From: a virus
Virus record (IMG/VR): IMGVR_UViG_3300037071_000605
Span: 1-24,317 of that record
Strand: one strand, 5' to 3'
Length of the DNA stretch: 24,317 nt
The stretch's first letter is position 1, and each line of letters opens with the position of its first letter. The notes under the pieces are model-generated. The model was not told where the DNA came from. It saw only the letters and a program-made list of their open reading frames with translations, and made no database searches. The translations under genes were made by a program, and so were the position numbers. Below, in pieces: positions 1 through 6,583 of the stretch.

Positions 1-323
1 GCCTTCAGCACGCGGTCCATGAAGGCGGCGTTGTAGTCCTCCAGGACCGGCTCCCACTGCCGCTGTGCCGCCACCCTGAGCGGTCCCCGCGCCGGCCTGC
101 GCTCACCGATGAAGCCGCCCGCGATCGTGGTCGGCGAGGCGTCGGACTCCGTGACCACCCACTCCTTCATCGGAGAGGCCGGGTCCGCCGTGCCCGTGGT
201 GTCATCGAAGACGATGGAGCCCGCCGCCACTTCGCCCGCGTGCGCCTTCATCTGCAGCGCCCACGACTCCCAGCGGGTGAGCGCGGTTACGTCAGTGCCA
301 TCGACCGTGATGGTGCGGCTCAT
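1..323 (-). CDS. Minor tail protein, N-terminal part (3' end outside window)
   Basis: ATG at 323 overlaps the tape measure stop (ATGA). The minus strand stays open to the window edge, giving 107 residues: SRTITVDGTDVTALTRWESWAL, EVAAGSIVFDDTTGTADP, EWVVTESDASPTTIAGGFIGERRP, and then NAAFMDRVLKA. The pattern of a short domain followed by (A/G)GSxVxDDxxG and GGFIxxRR resembles the baseplate-type minor tail proteins after the tape measure of actinobacterial siphophages, probably a distal tail or hub component. Domain identity is uncertain because only the start is seen. The plus-strand ORF over the same region is a shadow. Confidence 0.72.
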   Translation of the reverse strand, partial: MSRTITVDGTDVTALTRWESWALQMKAHAGEVAAGSIVFDDTTGTADPASPMKEWVVTESDASPTTIAGGFIGERRPARGPLRVAAQRQWEPVLEDYNAAFMDRVLK

Positions 324-2221
324 AGGGCATTGTGGCCCTGACGCCCTGTGGCGTTGACGCGTGTCGTCTCACGGTTCGTCTCATAGGCCGAGATGACGTG
401 GCGCACCGCGACCCTGATGGGCTCGCTGCGTCCTCCGCTCATCGGCTCGATGACGGTGATCCCGCCCTTATTGGACACGCGCTCAGGACCACGCTCGCCC
501 ATCGTCCCGTAGTCGCCGGGGTACAGGACGCCGCCCGTGGCGTTCGGACCCGTGTTTTGGCCGCCGCCTGCGCCGCTGAACAGACCGCCACCGAAGCGGT
601 TCAGCTTGCGCGAGATGTCCGCGGTGATATCGATGACGTATTCCTTGGCGGCGACACGCTCCAGGAGTCGCTCTGCGGAGCGAACCTTTCCGATGAGCCC
701 GTCCACACGATCGATGGCACGCTGGTAGGCGACCACCGCGCGCTCGTTCCCGGCCTCAGCGGCCTCGGCTTGCTTGCGATGTAAGACCCGCGACTCCTGG
801 GTCAGCTCCCGCAGTGTCTGTCCCGTATGATCCCGCTGCTTCGCGAGCCTGTCCGCCGTCTTGATGAGGTCATTGAGTCCCTTACGCTCATCGCGGAAGC
901 CCTTCGTCGCGTAGTCAGATGCCTCAGCCATGTCCAGCGTCTCGTACGTGACACGAGCGAAGGACCGTGTGACTTTCTGTGCTACATCCCCAGTCTTCGC
1001 GAACCCTGCCCGGAAGTCCTCATCCGCCCGTGCAGAGTGCGCGACCGCCCCGGCGAGCCTCTCCTGTGCAGTGGAGTTCCGTTCCAGCGTATCGCGTGTC
1101 TGCTCAAGCGTCAGGCCCAGCCGCTCGGCTTCGTCGATGAGGATCGCCATCTCGTCATTGGTGAGCCCGAGTCCCTTCTGGACTTCGCTCAGGGCTGCCG
1201 TCCACTCGCGCTTCTTGACGAGGTTCGGCAGCAGCCCGAGGTCAGCCGCCGTGTTCTGAAGGTCCTGGAGCCCAGCTACAGCGTCATCGAAGACCGGGAA
1301 GTCATGGTGCGCTTCCTCGCCTGCCGCTGCCACGTCACGGAGCGCGCCCGCCGTATCCCTCAGAGTGTCGATGAGTGCGGGCATCCCGCCGCCGCCCGCG
1401 CTGGTCAGCTTGCTGATGATGTCCGCGAACAGGGAAATGCTGCCCGTGGCGAGTTCGGTGAAGCCCCGATGCAGCGGTATGAGCGCCCGCCCCAAGTCTT
1501 CAGAGGCATTAGCCGCTGCTATCTGCGAGCGCACCACCTTGCCCTCGACAGTCTCAGCGTATGTCTCAGCCTGACCCCGCGCTCGTCGCTGTATCTCGGC
1601 CAGCGCCTCGGTCGCCGTCGCACCCTTCTGGAGGACGATGCCGTACCGAGACAAGATGCCAAGGTTGCCCGCGTACACTTTGCCGAGTAGGTTGGTCGCG
1701 TCGCCGAGGCTCATGCCCTTCAGGCGAGCAAGGTCCATCGCCGTGCGCTGGACTTCCAGTGCCTTGTTGACATCACCCGTGACCGCGACGAGTGCCCGCA
1801 GGGACTCGCGCTGTTCGTCGTCGGAGAACGCCAAGTCCTGACGCGCCGCGATGACACCCTCGACGGCGTCGATGTTCCCGTCCCAGCTCTTGGAGTTCTC
1901 TTCGATGGACCGGGTAAGCTGGGCGATAGCGGCGTCTTCTTCTTCAGCGCCCCGGATGGCGTCACCCAGCGCGTTAGCGACGCTCGCGATACCCGCTGCC
2001 GCCAGGTTGAAGCCAACGATACCGGCGCCCATCCCGACGCCTGTCAGGACGGTATTCTTCAGCCCGCCAGCAGCCTTGCCCAGACCGCCGACGCTCTTGG
2101 TCGTCTTGGTGGTGGTCTTGTCGAGCGTGTTTAGGTTCTTCGACGCGGACGCAACGCCCTTGTCGAAGTTGCCCGTGAGGTTGAGACTGACCGCTAGGTT
2201 GGCTTGATCAGCGAATGCCAT
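320..2221 (-). CDS. Tail tape measure protein
   Basis: A 633-aa tape measure protein, which sets tail length and leaves with the DNA. It is mostly helical and Ala-rich. Residues about 45-90 are hydrophobic and Gly/Ala-rich (GGLGKAAGGLKNTVLTGVGMGAGIVGFNLAAAGIA), as in the usual membrane-prone segment. Long charged heptad-like helices run from 90 to 560, and a disordered Gly-rich end has GGLFSGAGGGQ, GERGPERV and GGITVIEPMSGG, a common tape measure C-terminus. ATG at 2221 overlaps the chaperone stop by 14 bases. At about 0.15 nm per residue it implies a tail near 95 nm, which is short for a siphophage. The stop overlaps the next ATG (ATGA). Confidence 0.92.
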   Translation of the reverse strand: MAFADQANLAVSLNLTGNFDKGVASASKNLNTLDKTTTKTTKSVGGLGKAAGGLKNTVLTGVGMGAGIVGFNLAAAGIASVANALGDAIRGAEEEDAAIAQLTRSIEENSKSWDGNIDAVEGVIAARQDLAFSDDEQRESLRALVAVTGDVNKALEVQRTAMDLARLKGMSLGDATNLLGKVYAGNLGILSRYGIVLQKGATATEALAEIQRRARGQAETYAETVEGKVVRSQIAAANASEDLGRALIPLHRGFTELATGSISLFADIISKLTSAGGGGMPALIDTLRDTAGALRDVAAAGEEAHHDFPVFDDAVAGLQDLQNTAADLGLLPNLVKKREWTAALSEVQKGLGLTNDEMAILIDEAERLGLTLEQTRDTLERNSTAQERLAGAVAHSARADEDFRAGFAKTGDVAQKVTRSFARVTYETLDMAEASDYATKGFRDERKGLNDLIKTADRLAKQRDHTGQTLRELTQESRVLHRKQAEAAEAGNERAVVAYQRAIDRVDGLIGKVRSAERLLERVAAKEYVIDITADISRKLNRFGGGLFSGAGGGQNTGPNATGGVLYPGDYGTMGERGPERVSNKGGITVIEPMSGGRSEPIRVAVRHVISAYETNRETTRVNATGRQGHNAL

Positions 2222-2827
2222 CAGCAGCCTCCATCGCGGCAGCTACGGCAGCGTCCTCGGATCGCGCCTGACGACGTAGGACGGCCCCTAAGCGCATCTC
2301 GGCCAGATACTGGAGTCTGACCACGTACTCGGCCCAGGACTCCGCTGGCGTGGCGTAGTGGGCGTCGTGGATGGCCTTCACCGCGAGCGGTGAGGTCAGG
2401 TAGAGACTAGGGTCGCTGATGTCGATGCCACCGTCCGCCCATTGCGAGAGGGTCGCGGCATCGCCTTCTGTAAAGGGCGCATCAGTTCGGGGACGTACAG
2501 GTCCGCAGCCTCGTCCAGGATGGGCTTGATGGTCGTTTCCCAGTCGAGCGCCCCGCCCATCATCGTGTCCACATCGCAGGGGATGACATCGTGATCCTCG
2601 GACAAGATGTTCCAGCGCAGGACCTCCCCGAGCAGGATGGGCGTCAGTTCTCGCATCAGCTCTTCCTTGCCCAATCCTGAAGTCAGTACGGTCGTGGCTG
2701 CCCATGCCGCATCGGGTCGGATACGAGGACGCAGCCACGCCTTGTCTCCTTCCTGATGCGGTGTCTCGGGACATTCGCATGGCCCGATGTTGACCTCGAC
2801 AGGTTCTGTGGCCCGTAGTCTTGACAC
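2208..2827 (-). CDS. Tail assembly chaperone GT, by -1 ribosomal frameshift
   Basis: Fused long chaperone of 206 aa. Ribosomes read 119 codons of G up to CGC CCT TTA, slip back one base on CCCTTTA, and continue ACA GAA GGC GAT. This adds 87 residues: TEGDAATLSQWADGGIDISDPS, LAVKAIHDAHYATPAESWAEYVVRLQYLAEMRLGAVLRRQ, and so on. The second frame has no credible start of its own; upstream of the slip site it reads as Arg-rich shadow. Such G/GT pairs are conserved in tailed phages, with a low share of ribosomes making GT. It overlaps the tape measure start by 14 bases. Confidence 0.88.
2396..2827 (-). CDS. Tail assembly chaperone G (short form)
   Basis: A 143-aa protein starting at GTG 2827 (SRLRATEPVEVNIGPCECPE), overlapping the tail tube stop as TAGTG. 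It contains KEELMRELTPILLGEVLRWNILSEDHD and ETTIKPILDEAADLYVPELMRPLQ. In siphophages, two overlapping genes between tail tube and tape measure encode the chaperones that load onto the tape measure during tail assembly. Most ribosomes should make this form. Its last 24 codons after the slippery site are a short Arg/Ser/Thr tail. Order and the frameshift site support the call more than the sequence itself. Confidence 0.85.
   Translation of the reverse strand: MSRLRATEPVEVNIGPCECPETPHQEGDKAWLRPRIRPDAAWAATTVLTSGLGKEELMRELTPILLGEVLRWNILSEDHDVIPCDVDTMMGGALDWETTIKPILDEAADLYVPELMRPLQKAMPRPSRNGRTVASTSATLVST
2471..2477 (-). other. Slippery heptamer CCCTTTA for -1 frameshift
   Basis: In the G frame the minus strand reads C-CCT-TTA, fitting the X XXY YYZ rule for a -1 tandem slip to CCC-TTT. 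It lies 75 bases before the G stop, and the T frame is open across it. I did not identify a clear stimulating stem downstream. Confidence 0.85.
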
Positions 2828-3867
2828 TAGGGCAGCGTCGCCAGTTGGTTCGTGACGGACGAGCGGTACGCGTAGCCCAGTGAGGCATCGTAGCCGCCGA
2901 CCAGCATCAGCTCCACGACCGCGTTGCCGCCGATCTCAGCATCGGTCCGGGTACGCCATGTCCCTCGGAGCCGCTGGTCCCAGGAGAACGGGATACCCGC
3001 CGATGCCTCGACCTCGGATGTGGTCAGGAGCTTGACGTACCGGTTGACCGCAGTCCCGTTCAGCCAGTCCACCGTCTCGCTGTTGAGGGCCGCGACGATC
3101 TGGCTCGTCTTGGCGAAGCGGAACGTGGCGGTGATGGCGCGGGCACTGAGCCCGTAGCCGACGATCTGGAACCGGGTATTGGAGCCCTGCGCGAAGCGCT
3201 TCAGGTCGATGGTGTTCTCGATGGTGATCTCTGCCGAGTGCATCGAGTCCGCGATGAGCGTCCCGCCGATGCTGCCAGAGGCGTCGTCGATGTAGAGCGC
3301 GGTGTCCGCACCGAAGACCAGCGGCAGATTGGAGCCGACCGTCAGGCCCGCTGTCCGGGTACGGTGGGCGTTGACGCCACTGAAGCGCCAGTCCGACGCG
3401 ATCTGCCACGGACCCAGCGTCTCATCGAAGCCCATCTGTAGGCTCTCGATGATGCCGCCGTAAAGTTGCATCCCGTCTTCGGGTGCCGGGGTCACGTCAT
3501 CGCTGAACTCGTCTGTGAAGTAGTCCAGCGTGGTTCCGGTCAGGGACAGGGCCTGATGCGCCCACGTGAATGAGGTCCCCGACGATGACGGGGAAACGCC
3601 GCCACGAACACCCGCCGCCATGAGCAGCGGGATGTGGTGATACGTCATCGACGCCGCGAGTGGGAGCGTGATGTCCGCACCGACCCTGTACGGCGGGAGA
3701 GTCGGGTCGATGGACCCGGTGTCTACGTCGTCCTGCTCGGTCCAGTTCGGGTTGATGTCCGGAACACCACGGAAGGCGATACGCCGCGTCGCCGCTACCG
3801 GGGTGTTGATGACGGTCTGTAGACCGAACTGATGGGATCGGTTCCGAGTGAACCCTTGGATCGGCAT
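2827..3867 (-). CDS. Major tail (tail tube) protein
   Basis: A 346-aa protein directly before the tail chaperones, as expected for the tail tube. It is beta-rich with Gly, Ser and Thr: TRRIAFRGVPDINPNWTEQDDVDTGSIDP, GADITLPLAASMTYHHIPLLMAAGV, SLTGTTLDYFTDEFSDD, YGGIIESLQMGFDETLGPWQIASDW. The AEITIENTIDLKRFAQGSN and KLLTTSEVEASAG segments are typical tube elements. ATG at 3867 has GGGAGA 6 bases upstream, in a 17-base sequence also present before the portal gene. TAG overlaps the chaperone GTG. It should be abundant and is a candidate target for glycosylation by the island enzymes. Confidence 0.88.
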   Translation of the reverse strand: MPIQGFTRNRSHQFGLQTVINTPVAATRRIAFRGVPDINPNWTEQDDVDTGSIDPTLPPYRVGADITLPLAASMTYHHIPLLMAAGVRGGVSPSSSGTSFTWAHQALSLTGTTLDYFTDEFSDDVTPAPEDGMQLYGGIIESLQMGFDETLGPWQIASDWRFSGVNAHRTRTAGLTVGSNLPLVFGADTALYIDDASGSIGGTLIADSMHSAEITIENTIDLKRFAQGSNTRFQIVGYGLSARAITATFRFAKTSQIVAALNSETVDWLNGTAVNRYVKLLTTSEVEASAGIPFSWDQRLRGTWRTRTDAEIGGNAVVELMLVGGYDASLGYAYRSSVTNQLATLP

Positions 3868-3873
3868 AGCTGA

Positions 3874-3890
3874 TCTCCCGGCCCGCCCGT
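3874..3890 (-). promoter_or_regulatory. Shared 17-base ribosome-binding region
   Basis: The minus-strand sequence ACGGGCGGGCCGGGAGA occurs here, just before the tail tube start, and again at 19314-19330 before the portal start. It ends in the GGGAGA Shine-Dalgarno core. It may be a duplicated translation-initiation region. Confidence 0.65.
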
Positions 3891-3902
3891 TACCCTGAGT
3901 CC

Positions 3903-4334
3903 CTAGTCACCCTCTTGGATCGCGAGGTCACTTATCGTGACGGCGATCGCAGTGTACACCGTCTCCCCGACCTGGACGATGGTGTCGGCAGCCGTCACCC
4001 GGTCGAAGATCGTATTGGACCCGAACAGGTGCGGCGTCGCCAGGAGCTGCGCCACCATCGCGTCCACGATATCGTCCAGCGCCTGCTTGTTCGTGTTGTT
4101 GTCGATGGCGTCCGAGACGAAGACGCACTCCACCGCCGACGACGGCGACACCATGCGGATGTTCCCCGCTGCCACCATCTCTAGCCTCATGTCCCCGACG
4201 TAGGCCGCTGGCAGGGCACCGAAGAAGCCGGGGCGTACCTGATACGTGGCCCGCAGCACGTCGGGATTGGCAGCCGCGTAGGAGGCCAGGAGGTCGTGAA
4301 GGTTGGTCCGCACGACCGAGCGCCACGGTCCCAT
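3903..4334 (-). CDS. Tail terminator-like / tail completion protein
   Basis: A 143-aa protein between the gp10-like and tail tube genes, the usual position of the tail terminator, the ring that ends tail polymerisation and joins tail to head. Sequence parts: RTNLHDLLASYAAANPDVLRATYQVRPGFFGALPAAYVGD, ECVFVSDAIDNNTNKQALDDIVDAMVAQLLATPHLF, and GETVYTAIAVTISDLAIQEGD, consistent with the alpha/beta terminator fold. The assignment rests on order, size and general pattern more than on a signature motif. ATG at 4334 overlaps the mini-ORF stop. An internal GTG at 4313 is a possible alternative start. The stop is followed by a 35-base gap with the tail tube ribosome-binding site. Confidence 0.7.
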   Translation of the reverse strand: MGPWRSVVRTNLHDLLASYAAANPDVLRATYQVRPGFFGALPAAYVGDMRLEMVAAGNIRMVSPSSAVECVFVSDAIDNNTNKQALDDIVDAMVAQLLATPHLFGSNTIFDRVTAADTIVQVGETVYTAIAVTISDLAIQEGD

Positions 4335-4402
4335 CAGGAAACTGGGGACTCCAGCCGAGCAGGCCAGCTAAAACCAGAGTCCCCAGCATTCATTCGTGCC
4401 AC
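4334..4402 (-). CDS. Possible 22-codon mini-ORF spanning the intergenic gap
   Basis: From GTG 4402 the minus strand reads 22 codons (VARMNAGDSGFSWPARLESPVS), ending in TGA that overlaps the next gene's ATG as TGATG. It fills the gap exactly, and the inverted repeat at 4342-4386 lies inside it. ATG at 4393 is another start. There is no good ribosome-binding site. It could be a coupling leader peptide, or just an open frame. Confidence 0.3.
   Translation of the reverse strand: MARMNAGDSGFSWPARLESPVS
4342..4386 (-). repeat. 10-bp perfect inverted repeat in head-tail gene gap
   Basis: Arms ctggggactc (4342-4351) and gagtccccag (4377-4386) are perfect complements around a 25-base loop. On the minus strand the 3' arm is followed by TTTCC, too weak for a clear terminator. 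The hairpin ends 7 bases before the next ATG, which lacks a Shine-Dalgarno sequence, so control of that start is possible. Confidence 0.7.
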
Positions 4403-4404
4403 GG

Positions 4405-4872
4405 TCACGCCGCGCCGTTCCAGCGGGTGATGATGCTGTCTCGCGGGATGCCCGCGTCCCTCAGCATCTCCTCGGCAGCGGGAATCAGGTACGGCTGCGC
4501 CCGTGTGCCGGGGTGGTTGACGTAGCGGGCGAAGACGACGGCAGCGCCCCGTCTGGCCGAGCCCGAGAGGCGTTGCCCAGCCGCCGTCGCAGCGAAGCGC
4601 AGCGCCTTGACGTTACGGGGCCGGATGATGTGGGGCCGGGTGCCCTTCTCGACGGCAGCGGCGTAGCTCGCCCGCGCCTCGATGACGGCACGGTCACTCG
4701 TGACCGATGCGACCTCGATGGAGCGCTGGAGGTTGCGGGTCCGGTACGGTGCCTTCTTGATGGCGCGGCGTGCAGTCTCAGCCGCCATCGCGTTCATCAT
4801 GGCCCGGTGTCCCTGCGCCGATGCGATGGCGGCGAGGCGTTTCTGGAGGCCCGTCGCGCCCTGGAGGGTCAC
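4405..4872 (-). CDS. HK97 gp10-like head-tail / tail completion protein
   Basis: A 155-aa protein of the HK97 gp10-like family. Typical parts: GLQKRLAAIASAQ at the N-terminus, ARRAIKKAPYRTRNLQRSIEV, a VEKGTRPHIIRPRNVKALRF segment (the family's E-x-G-T-x-P-H-x-I motif), and VNHPGTRAQPYLIPAAEEM at the end (H-P-G-T-x-A-x-P-Y). Family members join head and tail or complete the tail. GTG at 4872 overlaps the connector stop (GTGA); the ATG at 4911 lies too far inside the connector gene and only adds Arg-rich shadow. A 70-base gap with an inverted repeat follows. Confidence 0.9.
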   Translation of the reverse strand: MTLQGATGLQKRLAAIASAQGHRAMMNAMAAETARRAIKKAPYRTRNLQRSIEVASVTSDRAVIEARASYAAAVEKGTRPHIIRPRNVKALRFAATAAGQRLSGSARRGAAVVFARYVNHPGTRAQPYLIPAAEEMLRDAGIPRDSIITRWNGAA

Positions 4873-5555
4873 ACGCCCGCCACGGCGACGGCCTGCTCGC
4901 CCAGCGTCCACTCATCGATGAAGCCCCGGACTTCCATCGGCAGCTCACGGTACGAGAGCAGCGCGCCCTCCGGCGTGACCTGAGCGCCGGCGAGGACCGA
5001 CTGCGGACGCAGGGTGTAGAAGCTCGCCAGTACCTTGACGGCGTGGAGCACGTCGTCGGGCATCACCGGAGCGGTGCCGGGTATCTGCGGGTTATAGCCC
5101 CAGTCCCCGGTTATCACGAGGTCGTTCGCCTCGGACGAGTACGAGGACCCTGAGCCCCACGGAGGATGATCGAGGTTCTTGTCCCACCACAGCGGGTCCG
5201 ACTTGTACCAGTCGCCGTAGCCCACCGAGGGCACCCGGAACTGGATGCCGGTGTAGATGCCCGTGCTCATCCGGTCGGGGAGCAGGTGATACCCGGAGTC
5301 GGCCACGAGGTCCGATGTGTTCTTGGCAACGGACGATGCGCTCCGAAGGTCGGGGATGGTGACGATGGCGCGGCCCAGCGTCGTGAAGACCTTGGTCGTG
5401 TCCTCCTGGGGTTCGAACTGCCGCCCCGTCTGCCGCTGGAGGAACGCCTGCGCCGCCCTGATGTTGGACCCGATCTGAGCGTCACTGAACCGGCCCGTCG
5501 TGGACGGCTGCTGGAGATAGTCCCGAACGTCTGAGACTGCCAGGAAGAGGGCCAT
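4869..5555 (-). CDS. Head-tail connector (gp6/gp15-like adaptor)
   Basis: A 228-aa protein at the place where adaptor genes usually follow the capsid gene. N-terminal helices: LAVSDVRDYLQQPSTTGRFSDAQIGSNIRAAQAFLQRQTGRQF, then the short beta segment TTKVFTTLGRAIVTIPDLRSASSVA. Then ITGDWGYNPQIPGTAPVMPDDVLHAVKVLASFYTLRPQS, a layout typical of phage head-tail adaptors, with the W-G-Y and D-V-x-x-A-V pieces. It forms a ring beneath the portal. The ATG at 5555 has only a poor GGGG upstream. TATCAT lies 8 bases before it in a 22-base gap, so a leaderless promoter is possible. Stop overlaps the next GTG (GTGA). Confidence 0.82.
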   Translation of the reverse strand: MALFLAVSDVRDYLQQPSTTGRFSDAQIGSNIRAAQAFLQRQTGRQFEPQEDTTKVFTTLGRAIVTIPDLRSASSVAKNTSDLVADSGYHLLPDRMSTGIYTGIQFRVPSVGYGDWYKSDPLWWDKNLDHPPWGSGSSYSSEANDLVITGDWGYNPQIPGTAPVMPDDVLHAVKVLASFYTLRPQSVLAGAQVTPEGALLSYRELPMEVRGFIDEWTLGEQAVAVAGV

Positions 5556-5577
5556 CGCCCCGCATGATAGCGGACGG

Positions 5578-6210
5578 TCAGGTCAGGAGATGCGCTATGA
5601 GATGCCCACCGATCCATTCGGTGTACGCGGGCGGGATAGCAAGACCTACCTCCTCCTGTGTCTCTGCCCACGGCATCCCCATCAGGTCACGGTTCATTGT
5701 GAACGGAGCCTGTCGAGAATGGGGATAGTCAACGATGCCCCTGCTACCCGTGTCGGTACTCTGCGTGATGGTCACTGGCCGCGACCCGGAATGGTCACAG
5801 ACGAACGGCAGGAGTATCAGGTCCCTCGTCTCAAAGTTACGATGCCGCCGTATGCCTAGCCCGAACATCGAGCCGCACAGCACGAAGCCATGCGTATACG
5901 GGGCTCCGATGACGTTCTCGATAACGAAAGGGACACCCGCCCCTAGCACCCTCTCCCTGGTCAGTGAATAGAGGTCTGGATGGCTTGACTGTAGGCCCGC
6001 CGCCTTAGATCCGGTCGTGTACGCCTGGCAAGGCGGCGATGCATGGATCGCGTCGAAGCCGTCCAGCGGATAGGTCATCGCGTCAGCCTGCACGAAAGCG
6101 AACGGGTAGTTCGGCTGTGGGTTGATGTCCACGCCCACCACGTCGAAGCCTGCCCGCGAGTAGCCCATCGCGGCCCCGCCTGCCCCGCAGAACAGGTCCA
6201 GCAGCCTCAC
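5578..6210 (-). CDS. C5-cytosine DNA methyltransferase (Dcm-like, compact)
   Basis: A 210-aa DNA cytosine-5 methyltransferase. Motif I: LLDLFCGAGGAAMGYSRAGF (3-22). Motif IV with the catalytic Pro-Cys: ASPPCQAYT (Cys61). Motif VI: VIENV (96-100). Motif VIII-like: GIRRHRNF (119-126). Motifs IX-X: GLAIPPAYTEWIGGHL. At 210 aa it is far shorter than bacterial Dcm (over 400 aa), so the target-recognition region is very small, as in other phage versions. GTG at 6210 overlaps the previous stop; an upstream ATG at 6255 adds only shadow sequence. Its DNA has less G+C than the tail genes. It may protect phage DNA from restriction. Modification of an unusual base is also possible, because the PCQAY context differs from the common PCQ(D/G)FS. 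Confidence 0.88.
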   Translation of the reverse strand: MRLLDLFCGAGGAAMGYSRAGFDVVGVDINPQPNYPFAFVQADAMTYPLDGFDAIHASPPCQAYTTGSKAAGLQSSHPDLYSLTRERVLGAGVPFVIENVIGAPYTHGFVLCGSMFGLGIRRHRNFETRDLILLPFVCDHSGSRPVTITQSTDTGSRGIVDYPHSRQAPFTMNRDLMGMPWAETQEEVGLAIPPAYTEWIGGHLIAHLLT

Positions 6211-6386
6211 CAGACCTTGACCGGTAGCCGAGACTCGCGGGCGCGGCGCACCCACTCAGGCTCCACGGTGTTCATGCGCTGCCAGAGCCCTACGCCACCG
6301 CAGACCGGGCACCGATTGCCCGAGAAATGATGGAGCCGGTTCGGGCATCCTGGATCGGTAGTCGGAGCCTTGGTGGTCTTTCTCAC
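6207..6386 (-). CDS. Small zinc-ribbon-like protein
   Basis: A 59-aa basic protein starting at GTG 6386 (RKTTKAPTTDPG). Cysteines lie in GCPNRLHHFSG and RCPVCGGVGLW, and with the HH pair they could bind one zinc. The C-terminus is EPEWVRRARESRLPVKVW. GTG overlaps the previous stop (GTGA), and its TGA overlaps the C5-methyltransferase GTG. The in-frame ATG at 6410 would need a longer overlap and is less likely. Possibly a partner of the methyltransferase, by position only. Confidence 0.65.
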   Translation of the reverse strand: MRKTTKAPTTDPGCPNRLHHFSGNRCPVCGGVGLWQRMNTVEPEWVRRARESRLPVKVW

Positions 6387-6547
6387 TTGATTCGATCCCC
6401 CTCGGTCCATCCGCCCTTCGGTGCGTTGTTGAAGATGCTGGGCTTGTTCGCGACCTTGGCCTCGTGGGCCTCCATGCTGGCCTTCAGCGCCTTGTAGGCT
6501 GCGATCTGCTTCTCTGTCCAGTTGGCCGGTAGGTCGTTCGTGTTCAT
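6383..6547 (-). CDS. Small helical protein, possibly from a leaderless mRNA
   Basis: A 54-aa protein, MNTNDLPANWTEKQIAAYKAL onward, with one charged helix (residues about 10-34) and an IFNNAPKGGWTEGDRIK end. Starts at TTG 6583 or ATG 6556 are in frame, but they lie in the promoter's -35 box and at the edge of its -10 box. ATG at 6547 fits a transcript starting at or near the codon itself. Stop overlaps the next GTG (GTGA). The family is not recognised; it is the first gene after the regulated promoter, so a regulatory role is worth considering. Confidence 0.62.
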   Translation of the reverse strand: MNTNDLPANWTEKQIAAYKALKASMEAHEAKVANKPSIFNNAPKGGWTEGDRIK

Positions 6548-6554
6548 GTGGTAC

Positions 6555-6583
6555 ATGCTAGACACTCCGTAGCAGAGTGTCAA
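6555..6583 (-). promoter_or_regulatory. Promoter TTGACA-17-TAGCAT overlapping a perfect palindrome
   Basis: On the minus strand a consensus -35 TTGACA (6583-6578) is followed by 17 bases and TAGCAT (6560-6555), fitting the TAnnnT -10 form. GACACTC, 7 bases, GAGTGTC (6581-6561) is a perfect 7-bp inverted repeat filling the spacer and the end of the -35 box, a natural operator for a dimeric repressor or activator. The ATG at 6547 is 8 bases past the -10 box, so the message may be leaderless. Confidence 0.72.
6561..6581. repeat. 7-bp inverted repeat, operator-like
   Basis: Perfect arms gacactc (6561-6567) and gagtgtc (6575-6581), spacing 7. Arm centres are about 14 bases apart, more than one DNA turn. 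I found no second copy of the pair in the window. It sits between the -35 and -10 boxes of the promoter above. Confidence 0.7.

Noticed and set aside
827-1690. Plus-strand ORF of 287 codons opposite the tape measure gene
   Set aside because: Antisense shadow: Arg/Leu-rich sequence with no family features, while the minus strand has a clear tape measure protein.
2477-2888. Upstream part of the second chaperone frame as an independent gene
   Set aside because: Before the slip site the frame reads Arg/Pro-rich with no conserved pattern and runs into the tail tube gene; frameshift from G explains it better.
3928-4389. Alternative 153-codon frame over the tail terminator-like gene
   Set aside because: Gly/Arg-rich off-frame translation; the 143-aa frame has normal composition and position.
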